The notes beneath the pieces were generated by a model, which saw nothing but the letters and a program-made list of their open reading frames with translations, was not told the DNA's origin and did no database searches. A DNA stretch of 64,000 nucleotides, taken from contig NZ_CP036498.1 in the NCBI RefSeq assembly GCF_018279705.1, forward strand, positions 124,001 through 188,000. Direction: 5' to 3'. Shown here piece after piece: positions 8,176 to 20,267 of the stretch. The position numbers and the translations under genes were made by a program. The stretch comes from Tardiphaga alba (GTDB lineage Bacteria > Pseudomonadota > Alphaproteobacteria > Rhizobiales > Xanthobacteraceae). Within the stretch, counting starts at the first letter, position 1. Every line of letters begins with the position of its first letter.

Positions 8176-8784
8176 GTGCGCAGATCCAATCCATTTTCAC
8201 ATTCGTGGCGTTTGGCGTTGCCGTGGCTGAAGGGCCTTGGTCAATCTGTCGCGATCGCTGCCCTGCTGGCTGGGAGCTGGGCTGGCTATCTCCGGCTGAC
8301 CGGTAATTTCCATCCAATCGAGAACGGAGTGGCCTATCGCTCCGGGCAATTGAGCGGTGATCAGTTCGTCTACCGCATTCGTGTCAATAGCATTCGCACC
8401 ATCGTGAATCTGCGCGGCAGCAATCCGGGTCGGTCCTGGTATGATGATGAAATCAAAGCAAGTACTGCGACGGGCGTCGTGCATATCGACTTTCCAATAT
8501 CGTCGGGCCGCGAGCTGACCGACGATCAGATCGTTCAGTTGACGACGCATCTTCGCACAGCGGCTCGACCGATCCTCATTCATTGCGAGGCAGGGGCCGA
8601 TCGGACGGGGCTCACGGCCGCGCTCTACCAGCTTGTCATTGCCGGACGCAGCACAACGGAGGCGTCGCAGCAGTTGTCGTTCCGTTACGGACACTTCCCG
8701 TGGCTTGGCAGTTCCACGGTCGCCATGGACAAGACATTCGATCGGGTCGTCGCGCGCCTCAACGCCAGTGGACGGGGTGAGTGA
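8176..8784 (+). CDS. membrane-anchored dual-specificity/tyrosine phosphatase-like protein
   Basis: A 202-residue protein with one N-terminal hydrophobic segment (about residues 20-42) and a cysteine phosphatase domain. The P-loop is HCEAGADRTG, with nucleophile Cys137 and Arg143 in CX5R spacing, and the N-terminal NFHPIENGVAYRSGQLS block is typical of this family. The start is GTG at 8176 after AAGGAG. Topology suggests a catalytic domain outside the cytoplasm, but this is not certain. It is the first gene after the fluoride riboswitch and lies directly before crcB. Cysteine phosphatases need no metal, so one that works during fluoride stress is plausible. The substrate is unknown. Confidence 0.88.
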   Translation: MRRSNPFSHSWRLALPWLKGLGQSVAIAALLAGSWAGYLRLTGNFHPIENGVAYRSGQLSGDQFVYRIRVNSIRTIVNLRGSNPGRSWYDDEIKASTATGVVHIDFPISSGRELTDDQIVQLTTHLRTAARPILIHCEAGADRTGLTAALYQLVIAGRSTTEASQQLSFRYGHFPWLGSSTVAMDKTFDRVVARLNASGRGE

Positions 8785-8786
8785 TC

Positions 8787-9176
8787 ATGCGCAACATCAT
8801 CATCGTCTTGATCGGATCAGGCATCGGCGGCGCGCTGCGTCATCTCTGCAATGTGTTTGTCACGAGCCTGACCGGCACGTCATTTCCGTGGGGCATTCTC
8901 GCGATCAATGTCTTCGGCTCCACTCTGATGGGCATGGTGGTCGGCTGGTGGGCTTTGCACGGCAGCGCCTCGCAGGAGCTGCGGCTGTTCCTCACCACCG
9001 GCATCATCGGCGGCTTCACGACATTCTCGACGTTCTCACTGGATACTGTGCTGCTGGTCGAGCGCGGCAATGCGGAGCTCGCCGTGGTTTACGTCGCCGC
9101 ATCCGTCGTATTGTCGCTGCTCGGCTTGCTCGCGGGGATGTGGTTCACGCAACTCGGAATTACGAGCCTGCGCTAA
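8787..9176 (+). CDS. crcB: fluoride-specific ion channel CrcB/Fluc
   Basis: A 129-residue four-helix membrane protein that exports fluoride as a dual-topology dimer. The family signature GGFTTFSTFS (Phe-box and selectivity region) is intact, as are the N-terminal GSGIGGALRH and the Asn of FPWGILAINVFGS. The ATG at 8787 is preferred; a GTG at 8781 overlapping the phosphatase stop is possible. It is the second gene of the riboswitch-controlled operon and translationally close-coupled to the phosphatase. A strong bidirectional terminator follows. Confidence 0.95.
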   Translation: MRNIIIVLIGSGIGGALRHLCNVFVTSLTGTSFPWGILAINVFGSTLMGMVVGWWALHGSASQELRLFLTTGIIGGFTTFSTFSLDTVLLVERGNAELAVVYVAASVVLSLLGLLAGMWFTQLGITSLR

Positions 9177-9179
9177 AAC

Positions 9180-9209
9180 AAAAGGCCCGCTCTTCCGAGC
9201 GGGCCTTTT
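9180..9209. terminator. bidirectional intrinsic terminator between crcB and sucD
   Basis: AAAAGGCCCGCTC and GAGCGGGCCTTTT form a 13-bp perfect stem around TTCC. Runs of A and T on both flanks make it work for the converging crcB and sucD transcripts. Confidence 0.92.
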
Positions 9210-9232
9210 GCATTCACTCCGTCACCCGCGGC

Positions 9233-10120
9233 TTACTTGCCCGCGAGCACGTCCACCAGCGTGGTGCCGAGGCGGGCCGGCGATGGCGAGACGCGGATGC
9301 CGGCGGCTTCCATCGCTGCGATCTTCGACTGGGCATCGCCCTTGCCGCCCGACACGATGGCGCCGGCATGGCCCATACGGCGGCCGGGAGGTGCGGTGAC
9401 GCCGCCGATGAAGCCGACCATCGGCTTCTTGCGGCCGCGCTTGGCTTCGTCCTTGATGAACTGCGCCGCGTCTTCTTCCGCCGAACCACCGATTTCACCG
9501 ATCATGATGATCGACTCGGTCTTGTCGTCGGCCAAAAAGAGCTCGAGGATGTCGATGAACTCGGTGCCCTTGACCGGATCGCCGCCGATGCCCACCGCCG
9601 AGGTCTGGCCGAGGCCGGCCTGGGTGGTCTGGAACACAGCTTCATAGGTCAGCGTGCCGGAGCGCGACAGGATGCCGACCTTGCCGGGCTTGAAGATATT
9701 GGCCGGCATGATGCCGATCTTCGATTCACCGGCGGTGACGACGCCCGGGCAGTTCGGCCCGATCAGGCGCGACTTGGAGCCGATCAGCGAACGCTTCACG
9801 CGCACCATGTCGAGCACCGGAATGCCTTCGGTGATGCAGACGATCAACGGGATTTCCGCATCGATGGCTTCGCAGATCGCGTCGGCTGCGCCCGGCGGCG
9901 GCACATAGATCACCGACGCATCGGCGCCGGTCTTGTCGCGTGCTTCCGCCACTGTGTCGAACACGGGCAGGCCGATATGGGTCGAGCCACCCTTGCCCGG
10001 CGAGGTGCCGCCGACGACCTTGGTCCCGTAGGCGATCGCCTGTTCGGAATGGAAGGTGCCGTTCTTGCCGGTGAAGCCCTGGGTGATGACCTTGGTGTTT
10101 TTGTCGATCAAGACTGACAT
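9233..10120 (-). CDS. sucD: succinyl-CoA synthetase (ADP-forming) alpha subunit
   Basis: A 295-residue TCA-cycle enzyme subunit that, with SucC, converts succinyl-CoA to succinate with ATP or GTP formation. Features include the N-terminal [18 protein letters not shown]oA-binding Rossmann domain, [11 protein letters not shown], and the phospho-histidine loop [16 protein letters not shown]. Length is normal. It starts 4 bp after sucC ends, in the order mdh-sucC-sucD. In many relatives sucAB follow; here the transcript ends at a terminator facing crcB. Confidence 0.97.
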   Translation of the reverse strand: MSVLIDKNTKVITQGFTGKNGTFHSEQAIAYGTKVVGGTSPGKGGSTHIGLPVFDTVAEARDKTGADASVIYVPPPGAADAICEAIDAEIPLIVCITEGIPVLDMVRVKRSLIGSKSRLIGPNCPGVVTAGESKIGIMPANIFKPGKVGILSRSGTLTYEAVFQTTQAGLGQTSAVGIGGDPVKGTEFIDILELFLADDKTESIIMIGEIGGSAEEDAAQFIKDEAKRGRKKPMVGFIGGVTAPPGRRMGHAGAIVSGGKGDAQSKIAAMEAAGIRVSPSPARLGTTLVDVLAGK

Positions 10121-10124
10121 GAGC

Positions 10125-11321
<1,197 letters not shown>

Positions 11322-11385
11322 AAGATGCTCCCGAACCCCCGATGGTGAAATTGGAATTCACGCCGTTTTCTCTGAATTGGCATAC

Positions 11386-11395
11386 CGTATACCAC
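11386..11395. promoter_or_regulatory. GGTATACC-like site upstream of sucC
   Basis: CGTATACCAC lies 65 bp before the sucC start, inside a stretch with three ATAC(C/G) repeats. A full GGTATACC palindrome occurs upstream of mdh at 12649-12656. The shape is like FadR/GntR-type operators, but no regulator is assigned. Confidence 0.3.
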
Positions 11396-11491
11396 GCATA
11401 CGACATGTCAAAGAGTGGCGGTAATTCCGTGTGACGGACGAAGTTGGCCGGGTGGGTTCGTCGCAGGGATGGCCAACCACGTCAAATGCAA

Positions 11492-11516
11492 AACCGGCAC
11501 CCCAGGGGTGCCGGTT
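11492..11516. terminator. intrinsic terminator after mdh
   Basis: AACCGGCACCCC and GGGGTGCCGGTT form a perfect palindrome. Read on the minus strand it is followed by TTTTGCATTT, so it ends the mdh transcript 15 bp after the stop. Confidence 0.85.
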
Positions 11517-11531
11517 CATGTCATCCAAGTT

Positions 11532-12581
<1,050 letters not shown>

Positions 12582-12647
12582 TCAAGTCAACCCCTGCCCA
12601 TTTGTCGAGCGGGAGACCAGCGATGCGGATTTGGGAAGGAGGCGGCC

Positions 12648-12657
12648 TGGTATACCT
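12648..12657. promoter_or_regulatory. GGTATACC palindrome upstream of mdh
   Basis: TGGTATACCT contains the perfect palindrome GGTATACC, 152 bp before the mdh start. It matches in shape the site before sucC at 11386-11395. A shared GntR-type regulator is possible but not shown. Confidence 0.3.
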
Positions 12658-12669
12658 AGCCTCTGGACC

Positions 12670-12756
12670 GTAGGGCGGATGAGCGAAGCGTCATCCGCCG
12701 GCCGAGTTTATCGTTGAACTCCGCGGCGGATGACGGCTTCGCCTCATCCGCCCTAC
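12670..12756. repeat. Family 4 palindromic repeat
   Basis: GTAGGGCGGATGAGCGAAGCG at one end is answered by TTCGCCTCATCCGCCCTAC at the other, with an inner pair TCATCCGCC/GGCGGATGA. A sequence-diverged member with the same plan is at 19325-19428. It lies between mdh and zapE. Confidence 0.85.
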
Positions 12757-12791
12757 GTTTCTCGCAATGACGGTTACGGGGTGGAGAGGTT

Positions 12792-13976
12792 CTAAGTCTC
12801 CACCAGCCCCGTCGTGGCCCCGCTCGCCGTGGAGTCGCTGCGCCCGTGAGGCAGCGCCAGATAAGTCTCGGAACCCATCTCGAACAGGCGCGATGCCGTA
12901 CGGACGAATTCGAATTTCTCGGTGCCCTGATCGGCTGAATACAGGTCCGGCGGTTCGGCGGCCGCGGTGGCCATCAGCTTTACGCCGTTGTCATAGAGCG
13001 TGTCGATCAGCGAAATGAAACGCTTGGCCGCGTTGCGGTTGGCTTCGGTCATCGCCGGCACGTGTTCGATGAACAGCGTATGATATTCATGCGCGAGCCT
13101 GAGATAGTCGCTTGCTCCGAGCGGCTTCTCGCAGAGATCGTTGAAGGTGAAACGCGCGACGCCCTGCGCCTCGAACGGCACATGCAGCTTGCGACCTTTC
13201 ACCGCGAGTTCGCGCGACTTGCCTTGCGCGCCGCCCGTGAGTTTCGTGAAAGCCGCATCGAGCGCAGCCTTGGCCACAGCATCATCCGGCACCAGCCAGC
13301 TTTTCACACCAACCAGTTTTTCCATGCGGAAATCGGTGCGCGAGTCGAGCTTGCGCACTTCCATATGGTCTTCGATCTGCTTGATGAAGGGCAGGAACAG
13401 CGCGCGGTTGAGACCGCCTTTGTAGAGATTGACCGGCTCGACATTGGAGGTCGCGAACACCACGGTGCCCTGCTCGAACAAGCGCGCAAACAGGCGGCCG
13501 AGGATCATGGCGTCGGCGATGTCGGTGACGTGAAATTCGTCGAAGCACAGCAGCCATGCTTCCTCGAAGATCGAATTGGCGGTCAGCGCGATGACGTCGC
13601 CATCCGGGATCGCGCCGCTCGCGATTTTCTGGCGGAAATCGTAGATGCGCTCGTGAGTATCGGCCATGAATTCATGGAAATGCGCACGGCGCTTGTGTTC
13701 GACCGGGCTGCTCTCGAAGAACAGGTCCATGAGCATGGTCTTGCCGCGGCCAACCTCGCCATGGACGTAGAGCCCCTTTGGCGGCTGTGCATCCTTGTCG
13801 CCGCCGAACAGGCGGCCGAAGAAACCCTTTTTGCGCGGCGGCTCGTAGGTGGCGAGCTTGGCGTCGAGCGCAGCGATGGCTTCGACAGCCTGCGCCTGAG
13901 CCGGATCGGCCTCGATGGTACCGGCGGCGACGAGGGTGTTGTATTGTTCGCGAAAGGACGTTTGCGGTGCGGGCAT
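12792..13976 (-). CDS. zapE: cell division protein ZapE (AFG1-like ATPase)
   Basis: A 394-residue P-loop ATPase of the AFG1/LACE1/ZapE family. Walker A is GEVGRGKT (residues 73-80), Walker B is LLCFDEFHVTD, and the sensor region is FATSNVEPVNLYKGGL. A basic, Phe-rich insert (PPRKKGFFGRLFGGDKDAQ) precedes the P-loop. In E. coli ZapE helps the Z-ring under stress; in mitochondria the homologue acts in protein quality control. It lies upstream of mdh on the same strand, a common arrangement in alphaproteobacteria, but 294 bp and a repeat separate them. Confidence 0.93.
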   Translation of the reverse strand: MPAPQTSFREQYNTLVAAGTIEADPAQAQAVEAIAALDAKLATYEPPRKKGFFGRLFGGDKDAQPPKGLYVHGEVGRGKTMLMDLFFESSPVEHKRRAHFHEFMADTHERIYDFRQKIASGAIPDGDVIALTANSIFEEAWLLCFDEFHVTDIADAMILGRLFARLFEQGTVVFATSNVEPVNLYKGGLNRALFLPFIKQIEDHMEVRKLDSRTDFRMEKLVGVKSWLVPDDAVAKAALDAAFTKLTGGAQGKSRELAVKGRKLHVPFEAQGVARFTFNDLCEKPLGASDYLRLAHEYHTLFIEHVPAMTEANRNAAKRFISLIDTLYDNGVKLMATAAAEPPDLYSADQGTEKFEFVRTASRLFEMGSETYLALPHGRSDSTASGATTGLVET

Positions 13977-14055
13977 GGGCGCCTAACGGCCCCAAGCGCC
14001 CACAAATTGCAAGATGCGAAATCGGATCAGCCGCTATGCTCTTGCGAAAAGGAGG

Positions 14056-15192
14056 CTATCCGGCTTCAGCCACCACGTGCGCCAGCAATTGTTCGCGCTT
14101 GGATTGCGAACGGTAGCCGCTCTGCTTGGCAGCGATCCGCGCCAGTGCGCCACTTTCAAACGCGGTGACGATGGTGTCGTGGACATAGCTTTTGCGGCAG
14201 ATGGTGGGCGTGTTGGACAGTTCGTCCGCAGCGGACCGTACGGCCTCCAGCACCTGCTTCTTGCGACCTCGCACCGATTCGGCCGGCTCGATATGCGCCA
14301 GGGTTTCGACCACCGTGGCCGATGCCATCAAGGTGCGAAAATCCTTCAGTGAGATCTTGATCCCGGCGATATCGCGCAAAAAGGCGTTCACCGCGGCCGT
14401 GTTCACTTTATGGATGCGGCCGACCTTGTCGTAATACTGGAACAGCCGACGGCCCTTCACTTCGTGCAGGATACCGATAGCCCGCACGAGTTTGGTCGCG
14501 TCGCATTCCTTGCGCACGGCCTTGCCGCCCTTGGCCTTGAAGGACAGCACGACGCATTTTCCGTCGATCTGCACATTCGACTTCATCAATGTGGTAGCGC
14601 CGCGGGTGCCGGAAAGCTTCATATAGCTCTCATTGCCGGCACGGATCGCAGTGCGGGTAACCAGTTCGATCACGGCCGCCAGCGCAAATTCGCGCGTCGG
14701 CTCGTCGCCGGCGAGATAGTGCGACACGCTGCGACGGATCTTCGGCAGGGCATTCACGAGCCGCGCCAGCCGGTTGGCCTTGCGATGCTCGCGCACCTTC
14801 TCCCAATCGGCGTGATAGCGATATTGCAGGCGCCCGGCGGCATCGCGACCGACGGCCTGCAGATGCAGGTTGGGATCCACGGCGTAGCGCACATCCACAT
14901 AAGCAGGCGGCACCGCCATGGCGTTCAACCGGCGGATGGTGCCGGCATGGCGGATGCGCGTGCCGTTTTCGCGGATGAAGGAATAAGCCTTGCCGCTCTT
15001 GCGGCGGCGGATGGTCAATTCCGACTGATCGCCGAGGGTAAGGCCGAGTTCACGCGCCAGGGCTTTGACCGTGCTTTTGCCGCGGAGTTTCGGCTGCTGG
15101 TCGGCCAGCTTACCGGCAAGCAACTTGGCCGCCGACAAGGCCGAACGCGGTGTCGCACCGCGGGTCGCTGTGAAATTCTGCTGCTCCATCAT
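14056..15192 (-). CDS. DNA topoisomerase IB (poxvirus/bacterial type)
   Basis: A 378-residue type IB topoisomerase, which relaxes supercoils through a 3'-phosphotyrosine link. The N-terminal domain has IRENGTRIRHAGTIRRLNAM and VPPAYVDVRYAVDPN. The catalytic core has TRTAIRAGNESY, KGGKAVRKECDA, KDFRTLMASA and the nucleophile tyrosine in CRKSYVHDTIV. The start at the double ATG (15189-15192) is a choice: the open frame continues upstream with GTG and other options, and the ribosome binding site (AAGG) is close. It is divergent from acs. Confidence 0.9.
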   Translation of the reverse strand: MMEQQNFTATRGATPRSALSAAKLLAGKLADQQPKLRGKSTVKALARELGLTLGDQSELTIRRRKSGKAYSFIRENGTRIRHAGTIRRLNAMAVPPAYVDVRYAVDPNLHLQAVGRDAAGRLQYRYHADWEKVREHRKANRLARLVNALPKIRRSVSHYLAGDEPTREFALAAVIELVTRTAIRAGNESYMKLSGTRGATTLMKSNVQIDGKCVVLSFKAKGGKAVRKECDATKLVRAIGILHEVKGRRLFQYYDKVGRIHKVNTAAVNAFLRDIAGIKISLKDFRTLMASATVVETLAHIEPAESVRGRKKQVLEAVRSAADELSNTPTICRKSYVHDTIVTAFESGALARIAAKQSGYRSQSKREQLLAHVVAEAG

Positions 15193-15416
15193 GGCCTTAG
15201 GTACTTTCTCGTCCTCACCCTTCGTCGCGATAATGCGAATCACAGGATTTTCGTTCCTGCGTCGCGTTCGCCGGGCAGGTATCGCAACCGACGAAAGGGT
15301 GAGACGCGGCGACCTTGTTTGGGCCACCCGCCCCGACGCATAATTGGAACATCGAGTGAGGCGCGGCCTGCAGCGCGGGGCGGGTCTCATGGCTGCGAGA
15401 CCGACTGGAGGGATGG

Positions 15417-17372
<1,956 letters not shown>

Positions 17373-17393
17373 GGCTCCGGCTTCGTCCGCCGA

Positions 17394-17843
17394 TTATGCG
17401 TGCATATCGACGGATGTGAGCTGTCCCTGATAGCGCTGCATCATGCTCAAGGCAGCGCTCAGTCGCGCGGCGGAATCATTTTCCCCGCGCGACAGCGCTG
17501 CTTCGATGCCGCGGGCAGCGCGCTGCATGAAGTTGACCGGCTCGCTGTCCGTCTGCATGTCCACGGGAACGCCGGTTCGCGCATCGATCTTCATCGTCAT
17601 GCCGAGAAACGGCGTGCTGTCGTCCATGCTCATGGCGCCGCTGCGGATCTGATTGTTCATCCAGTCGAAGAGTTGTTGCCTTGTCATGCCCGTGAAATCG
17701 GCTTTGCCAAATTTGGCCGATGGCTCGGTAGCCGCACCGTCAGCGGCGGAAGCGTCGCTTGCAGACTGTACGGGCAAAGCGGCCTCTGTGACCGCGGACA
17801 TTTGCCTGGGCTGGTAGACTGACGATCCAGTTTCGACACGCAT
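17394..17843 (-). CDS. conserved hypothetical protein
   Basis: A 149-residue soluble protein I do not recognise. The N-terminal 45 residues are low-complexity, rich in Ala/Ser/Asp, and look disordered. The C-terminal two thirds contain a helix-rich region with MTRQQLFDWMNNQIRSGAM and an Arg/Met-rich end. No signal peptide, membrane segment or known motif is seen. It converges on acs with a 21-bp gap. Codon use fits its neighbours, so it is likely a real gene. Confidence 0.6.
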   Translation of the reverse strand: MRVETGSSVYQPRQMSAVTEAALPVQSASDASAADGAATEPSAKFGKADFTGMTRQQLFDWMNNQIRSGAMSMDDSTPFLGMTMKIDARTGVPVDMQTDSEPVNFMQRAARGIEAALSRGENDSAARLSAALSMMQRYQGQLTSVDMHA

Positions 17844-18184
17844 GGGCCTCGCTCACTATCTCTCGCGCCAGATTTCACCGCTACGGGGACCATCATGCGA
17901 CGATCACCCGTCGCCCCCTCGAGCAAGTCGCAGGCCAACATCAGGGAGGCGCAAATCCCGCGGGAATCCGCCGTTTTCCGGCCAGGCCGCTTAGACAGAC
18001 CATCGACGCTACGGTATTATTTGCCGGCGCCCGGCAGCGTTTGCCGTATCAACCTTTAAAATGCGCGCCTCGCCTGACGGGTGTCGCTTCGGCGCTTTGC
18101 CTCGTCGCCGAGCCATCCTAACCTTCGCTCAGTCAACGAGGCGGCCCGCTCCTGCGGGAGGCCGATCAAGCGGGAGAGACGACC
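17844..18184. other. 341-bp intergenic region upstream of the kelch gene
   Basis: No gene is supported here. It probably carries the divergent promoters of the hypothetical gene and the kelch gene. A short inverted repeat (CGGCCCGCTCCTGCGGGAGGC) lies near 18140-18163. No clear -35/-10 pair stands out. Confidence 0.4.
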
Positions 18185-19309
18185 ATGGATCGCCGTTCCT
18201 TTGTTCTCGGCGCCGCCGCTGCCGTCGCGAGCGCGACTGCGGCACATGCCCAGCATGCCGGCCACCACCCCGCACTCCCCGCCGCGCCATCCTCTCCCGA
18301 GCCCTACGCAAAGCTGCAAGGCGGTGTTCCGCATCACATGACGCCGGAGCAGGAGGCACAGCGCGTCACTGATAGTCCGGCACCGAAAGGCCCGCCCGGC
18401 AAATGGCAGCCACGTGCAGCACTGCCGCTGCCGCGCAGCGAAATGGCGTGGGCGACGGCCTGGGCCGATCGCATGCATATCGTCGGCGGCTATGGCGAAG
18501 GCCGCGTGGACCGGCCCTATCATCACGTCTATGACGCCGCGAAGGATCAGTGGTTCAACGCAGCACCACTGCCGCGTGGGGCCAATCACGTTTCGGTCGC
18601 AGCGGACAACGGCCGCGTCTATGCGCTCGGCGGCTTCATGCAGCAGAACCGCGGCTCTGATCACAACACTTACGCTTATGACGTTGCCGCCGATCGCTGG
18701 GACAGCATCGCGCCGCTGCCGCGTCCGCGTGGTGCGGGTGCAGCTGTGGCGCTGAACGGCAAGATCCATCTGATCGGCGGCGCATCGGAGCCCGCAGCCG
18801 AACGCGCCAGTGTGAGCTGGCACGAGGTCTATGACCCCAAGACCGACAAATGGGAGACACGAAAGCCGCTGCCCGGCGCGCGCGATCATGTCGGCTGCGT
18901 CGCTTATGGCGGCGTCATCCATGTCATCGGCGGGCGCTTCAACACCTTCGAATACAATACCGACCTGCATCACGTGTATCTGCCCGAGCGCGACACCTGG
19001 GAGCTGCGCAAGCCGCTGCCGGTGGCCCGCTCCGGCCATGGTCTCGTGATCTATCGCGACCGGCTGTTTGCGATGGGCGGCGAGGCCGGGGTGGTCCGCG
19101 ACGGCAAGATCACCCAGGCAGAGGTGTTCGGGCAGATGGAGAGCTACGATCCGAAAACCGACAGCTGGCAGAGCCACACCCCGATGCTGACCCCGCGCCA
19201 TGCGGTGGGCGCCACCGTGATCGGCGACTGGATCTATGTGGCCGGCGGCGGTGCCGTGACCGGTGGCGCCGTGCAATCGGCGATCCATGAGGCGTTTACG
19301 CTGGGGTGA
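18185..19309 (+). CDS. Tat-exported kelch-repeat protein
   Basis: A 374-residue protein that begins with a twin-arginine signal (MDRRSFVLGAAAAVASATAA, cleavage near AHAQ). It then carries about six kelch blades, marked by the double-glycine strands VGGYGEGR, LGGFMQQN, IGGASEPA, IGGRFNTF, MGGEAGVV and AGGGAVTG. This predicts a folded six-bladed beta-propeller sent to the periplasm. A His-rich stretch (HAQHAGHHP) follows the signal. Bacterial relatives include galactose-oxidase-like and sialate-mutarotase-like propellers, but no catalytic residues could be assigned. The Tat route suggests folding before export or a cofactor. Confidence 0.85.
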   Translation: MDRRSFVLGAAAAVASATAAHAQHAGHHPALPAAPSSPEPYAKLQGGVPHHMTPEQEAQRVTDSPAPKGPPGKWQPRAALPLPRSEMAWATAWADRMHIVGGYGEGRVDRPYHHVYDAAKDQWFNAAPLPRGANHVSVAADNGRVYALGGFMQQNRGSDHNTYAYDVAADRWDSIAPLPRPRGAGAAVALNGKIHLIGGASEPAAERASVSWHEVYDPKTDKWETRKPLPGARDHVGCVAYGGVIHVIGGRFNTFEYNTDLHHVYLPERDTWELRKPLPVARSGHGLVIYRDRLFAMGGEAGVVRDGKITQAEVFGQMESYDPKTDSWQSHTPMLTPRHAVGATVIGDWIYVAGGGAVTGGAVQSAIHEAFTLG

Positions 19310-19324
19310 GGCCAGGCTCGCGGT

Positions 19325-19428
19325 CGTAGGATGGGTAGAGCGCAGCGAAACCCATCATTCCGTCGGTGCGGCAAACCCGGCCGATGGGTTTCGCTCCGGC
19401 TTAGGCCTCCGCTCTACCCATCCTACGG
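19325..19428. repeat. Family 4 palindromic repeat (long member)
   Basis: CGTAGGATGGGTAGAGCG is answered by CGCTCTACCCATCCTACGG at the far end, with an inner pair AAACCCATC/GATGGGTTT. It follows the kelch gene and could end its transcript. The rest of the gap to the L,D-transpeptidase at 19703 (about 270 bp) shows no gene; it should hold that gene's promoter. Confidence 0.85.
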
Positions 19429-19702
19429 CCACGGCGCGTGACGCTTTCACGCATCCCTCACGCCATTGTCAGCCTGTCCTCACCCGCTCCCGTCCATTTT
19501 AGAGCGAGTGTTGTTTCCCGGACATTTACTTTGTTTGCGAGTTCCCCTCATTAAGCGCCACCGCGGTGCGGTTCTCGTGCCGCTGGAGACCGGCTGTTTA
19601 CGCGGCCGGTTGAAGCTCCCTGATGTTGCAATTTTGTGCTCACCCGCAAGGGTGGAACGACCTCGCCCGGCCGAATCCGGCGAGTCGAATTTGGAGAAGT
19701 CG

Positions 19703-20216
19703 ATGTCTTCGAAGATTGCAGGTGCGTTGGCCGCATTGGTTGTCGCCGGCACCTTGGCTGCGACGTCCGCGCAGGCCGCCCCAGCCTTGTCAATTTCCGC
19801 GGCGACTATGCGCCCGGCACCATCGTGGTGAAGACCGGCGAGCGTAAGCTCTATCTGGTCACCGAGCCCGGCGTCGCCGTCCGCTACCCCGTCGGTGTCG
19901 GCAAGCCCGGCAAGCAGTGGGCCGGCGTCACCAAGATCGACGGCAAGTATCGCCAGCCCGCCTGGTCGCCCCGGCCGATGTGAAGCGCGACAATCCGCGT
20001 ATCCCGGACGTGATCCCCGGCGGCTCGCCCGCCAATCCGATGGGCGTCGCCGCCATGACCCTGGCCGGTGGCGAATATGCGATTCACGGCACCAATGTGC
20101 CGAAATCGATCGGCGGCTACGTCTCTTACGGCTGCGTGCGCATGTATAACGAGGACATCACCGACCTGTTCTCGCGCGTCTCGGTCGGCACGCAGGTCGT
20201 CGTCACCCAGCGCTGA
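19703..20216 (+). pseudogene. L,D-transpeptidase (YkuD), split by two single-base deletions
   Basis: The reading is continuous only across three frames. A signal peptide (MSSKIAGALAALVVAGTLAA, Ala-rich to AQA) is in one frame. The YkuD N-part (RGDYAPGTIVVKTGERKLYLV to QPAWSP) is in the next, and the rest with catalytic HGTNVPKSIGG and SYGCVRMYNED is in the third. One G missing near 19789 and one C missing in the CCCC run at 19969-19972 restore a 171-residue protein, since 514+2 bp divides by three. The enzyme would cross-link peptidoglycan or attach outer-membrane proteins. Both breaks are in short G/C runs, so sequencing error is a real alternative to decay. Confidence 0.85.
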
Positions 20217-20234
20217 ATATTGTCGCTTTCGACG

Positions 20235-20267
20235 TGACAAAGCCGCGCCCTCTGCGCGGCTTTGTCA
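20235..20267. terminator. intrinsic terminator after L,D-transpeptidase
   Basis: TGACAAAGCCGCGC and GCGCGGCTTTGTCA form a 14-bp perfect stem around CCTCT, 19 bp after the stop. It also overlaps the stop codon of the nuclease gene on the other strand (20265-20267) and can serve both. Confidence 0.85.

Noticed and set aside
8633..10117. Long open frame (494 codons) on the plus strand across crcB and sucD
   Set aside because: It is the shadow of sucD on the opposite strand; composition is Arg/His/Asp-rich and shows no protein family, while sucD and crcB are clear.
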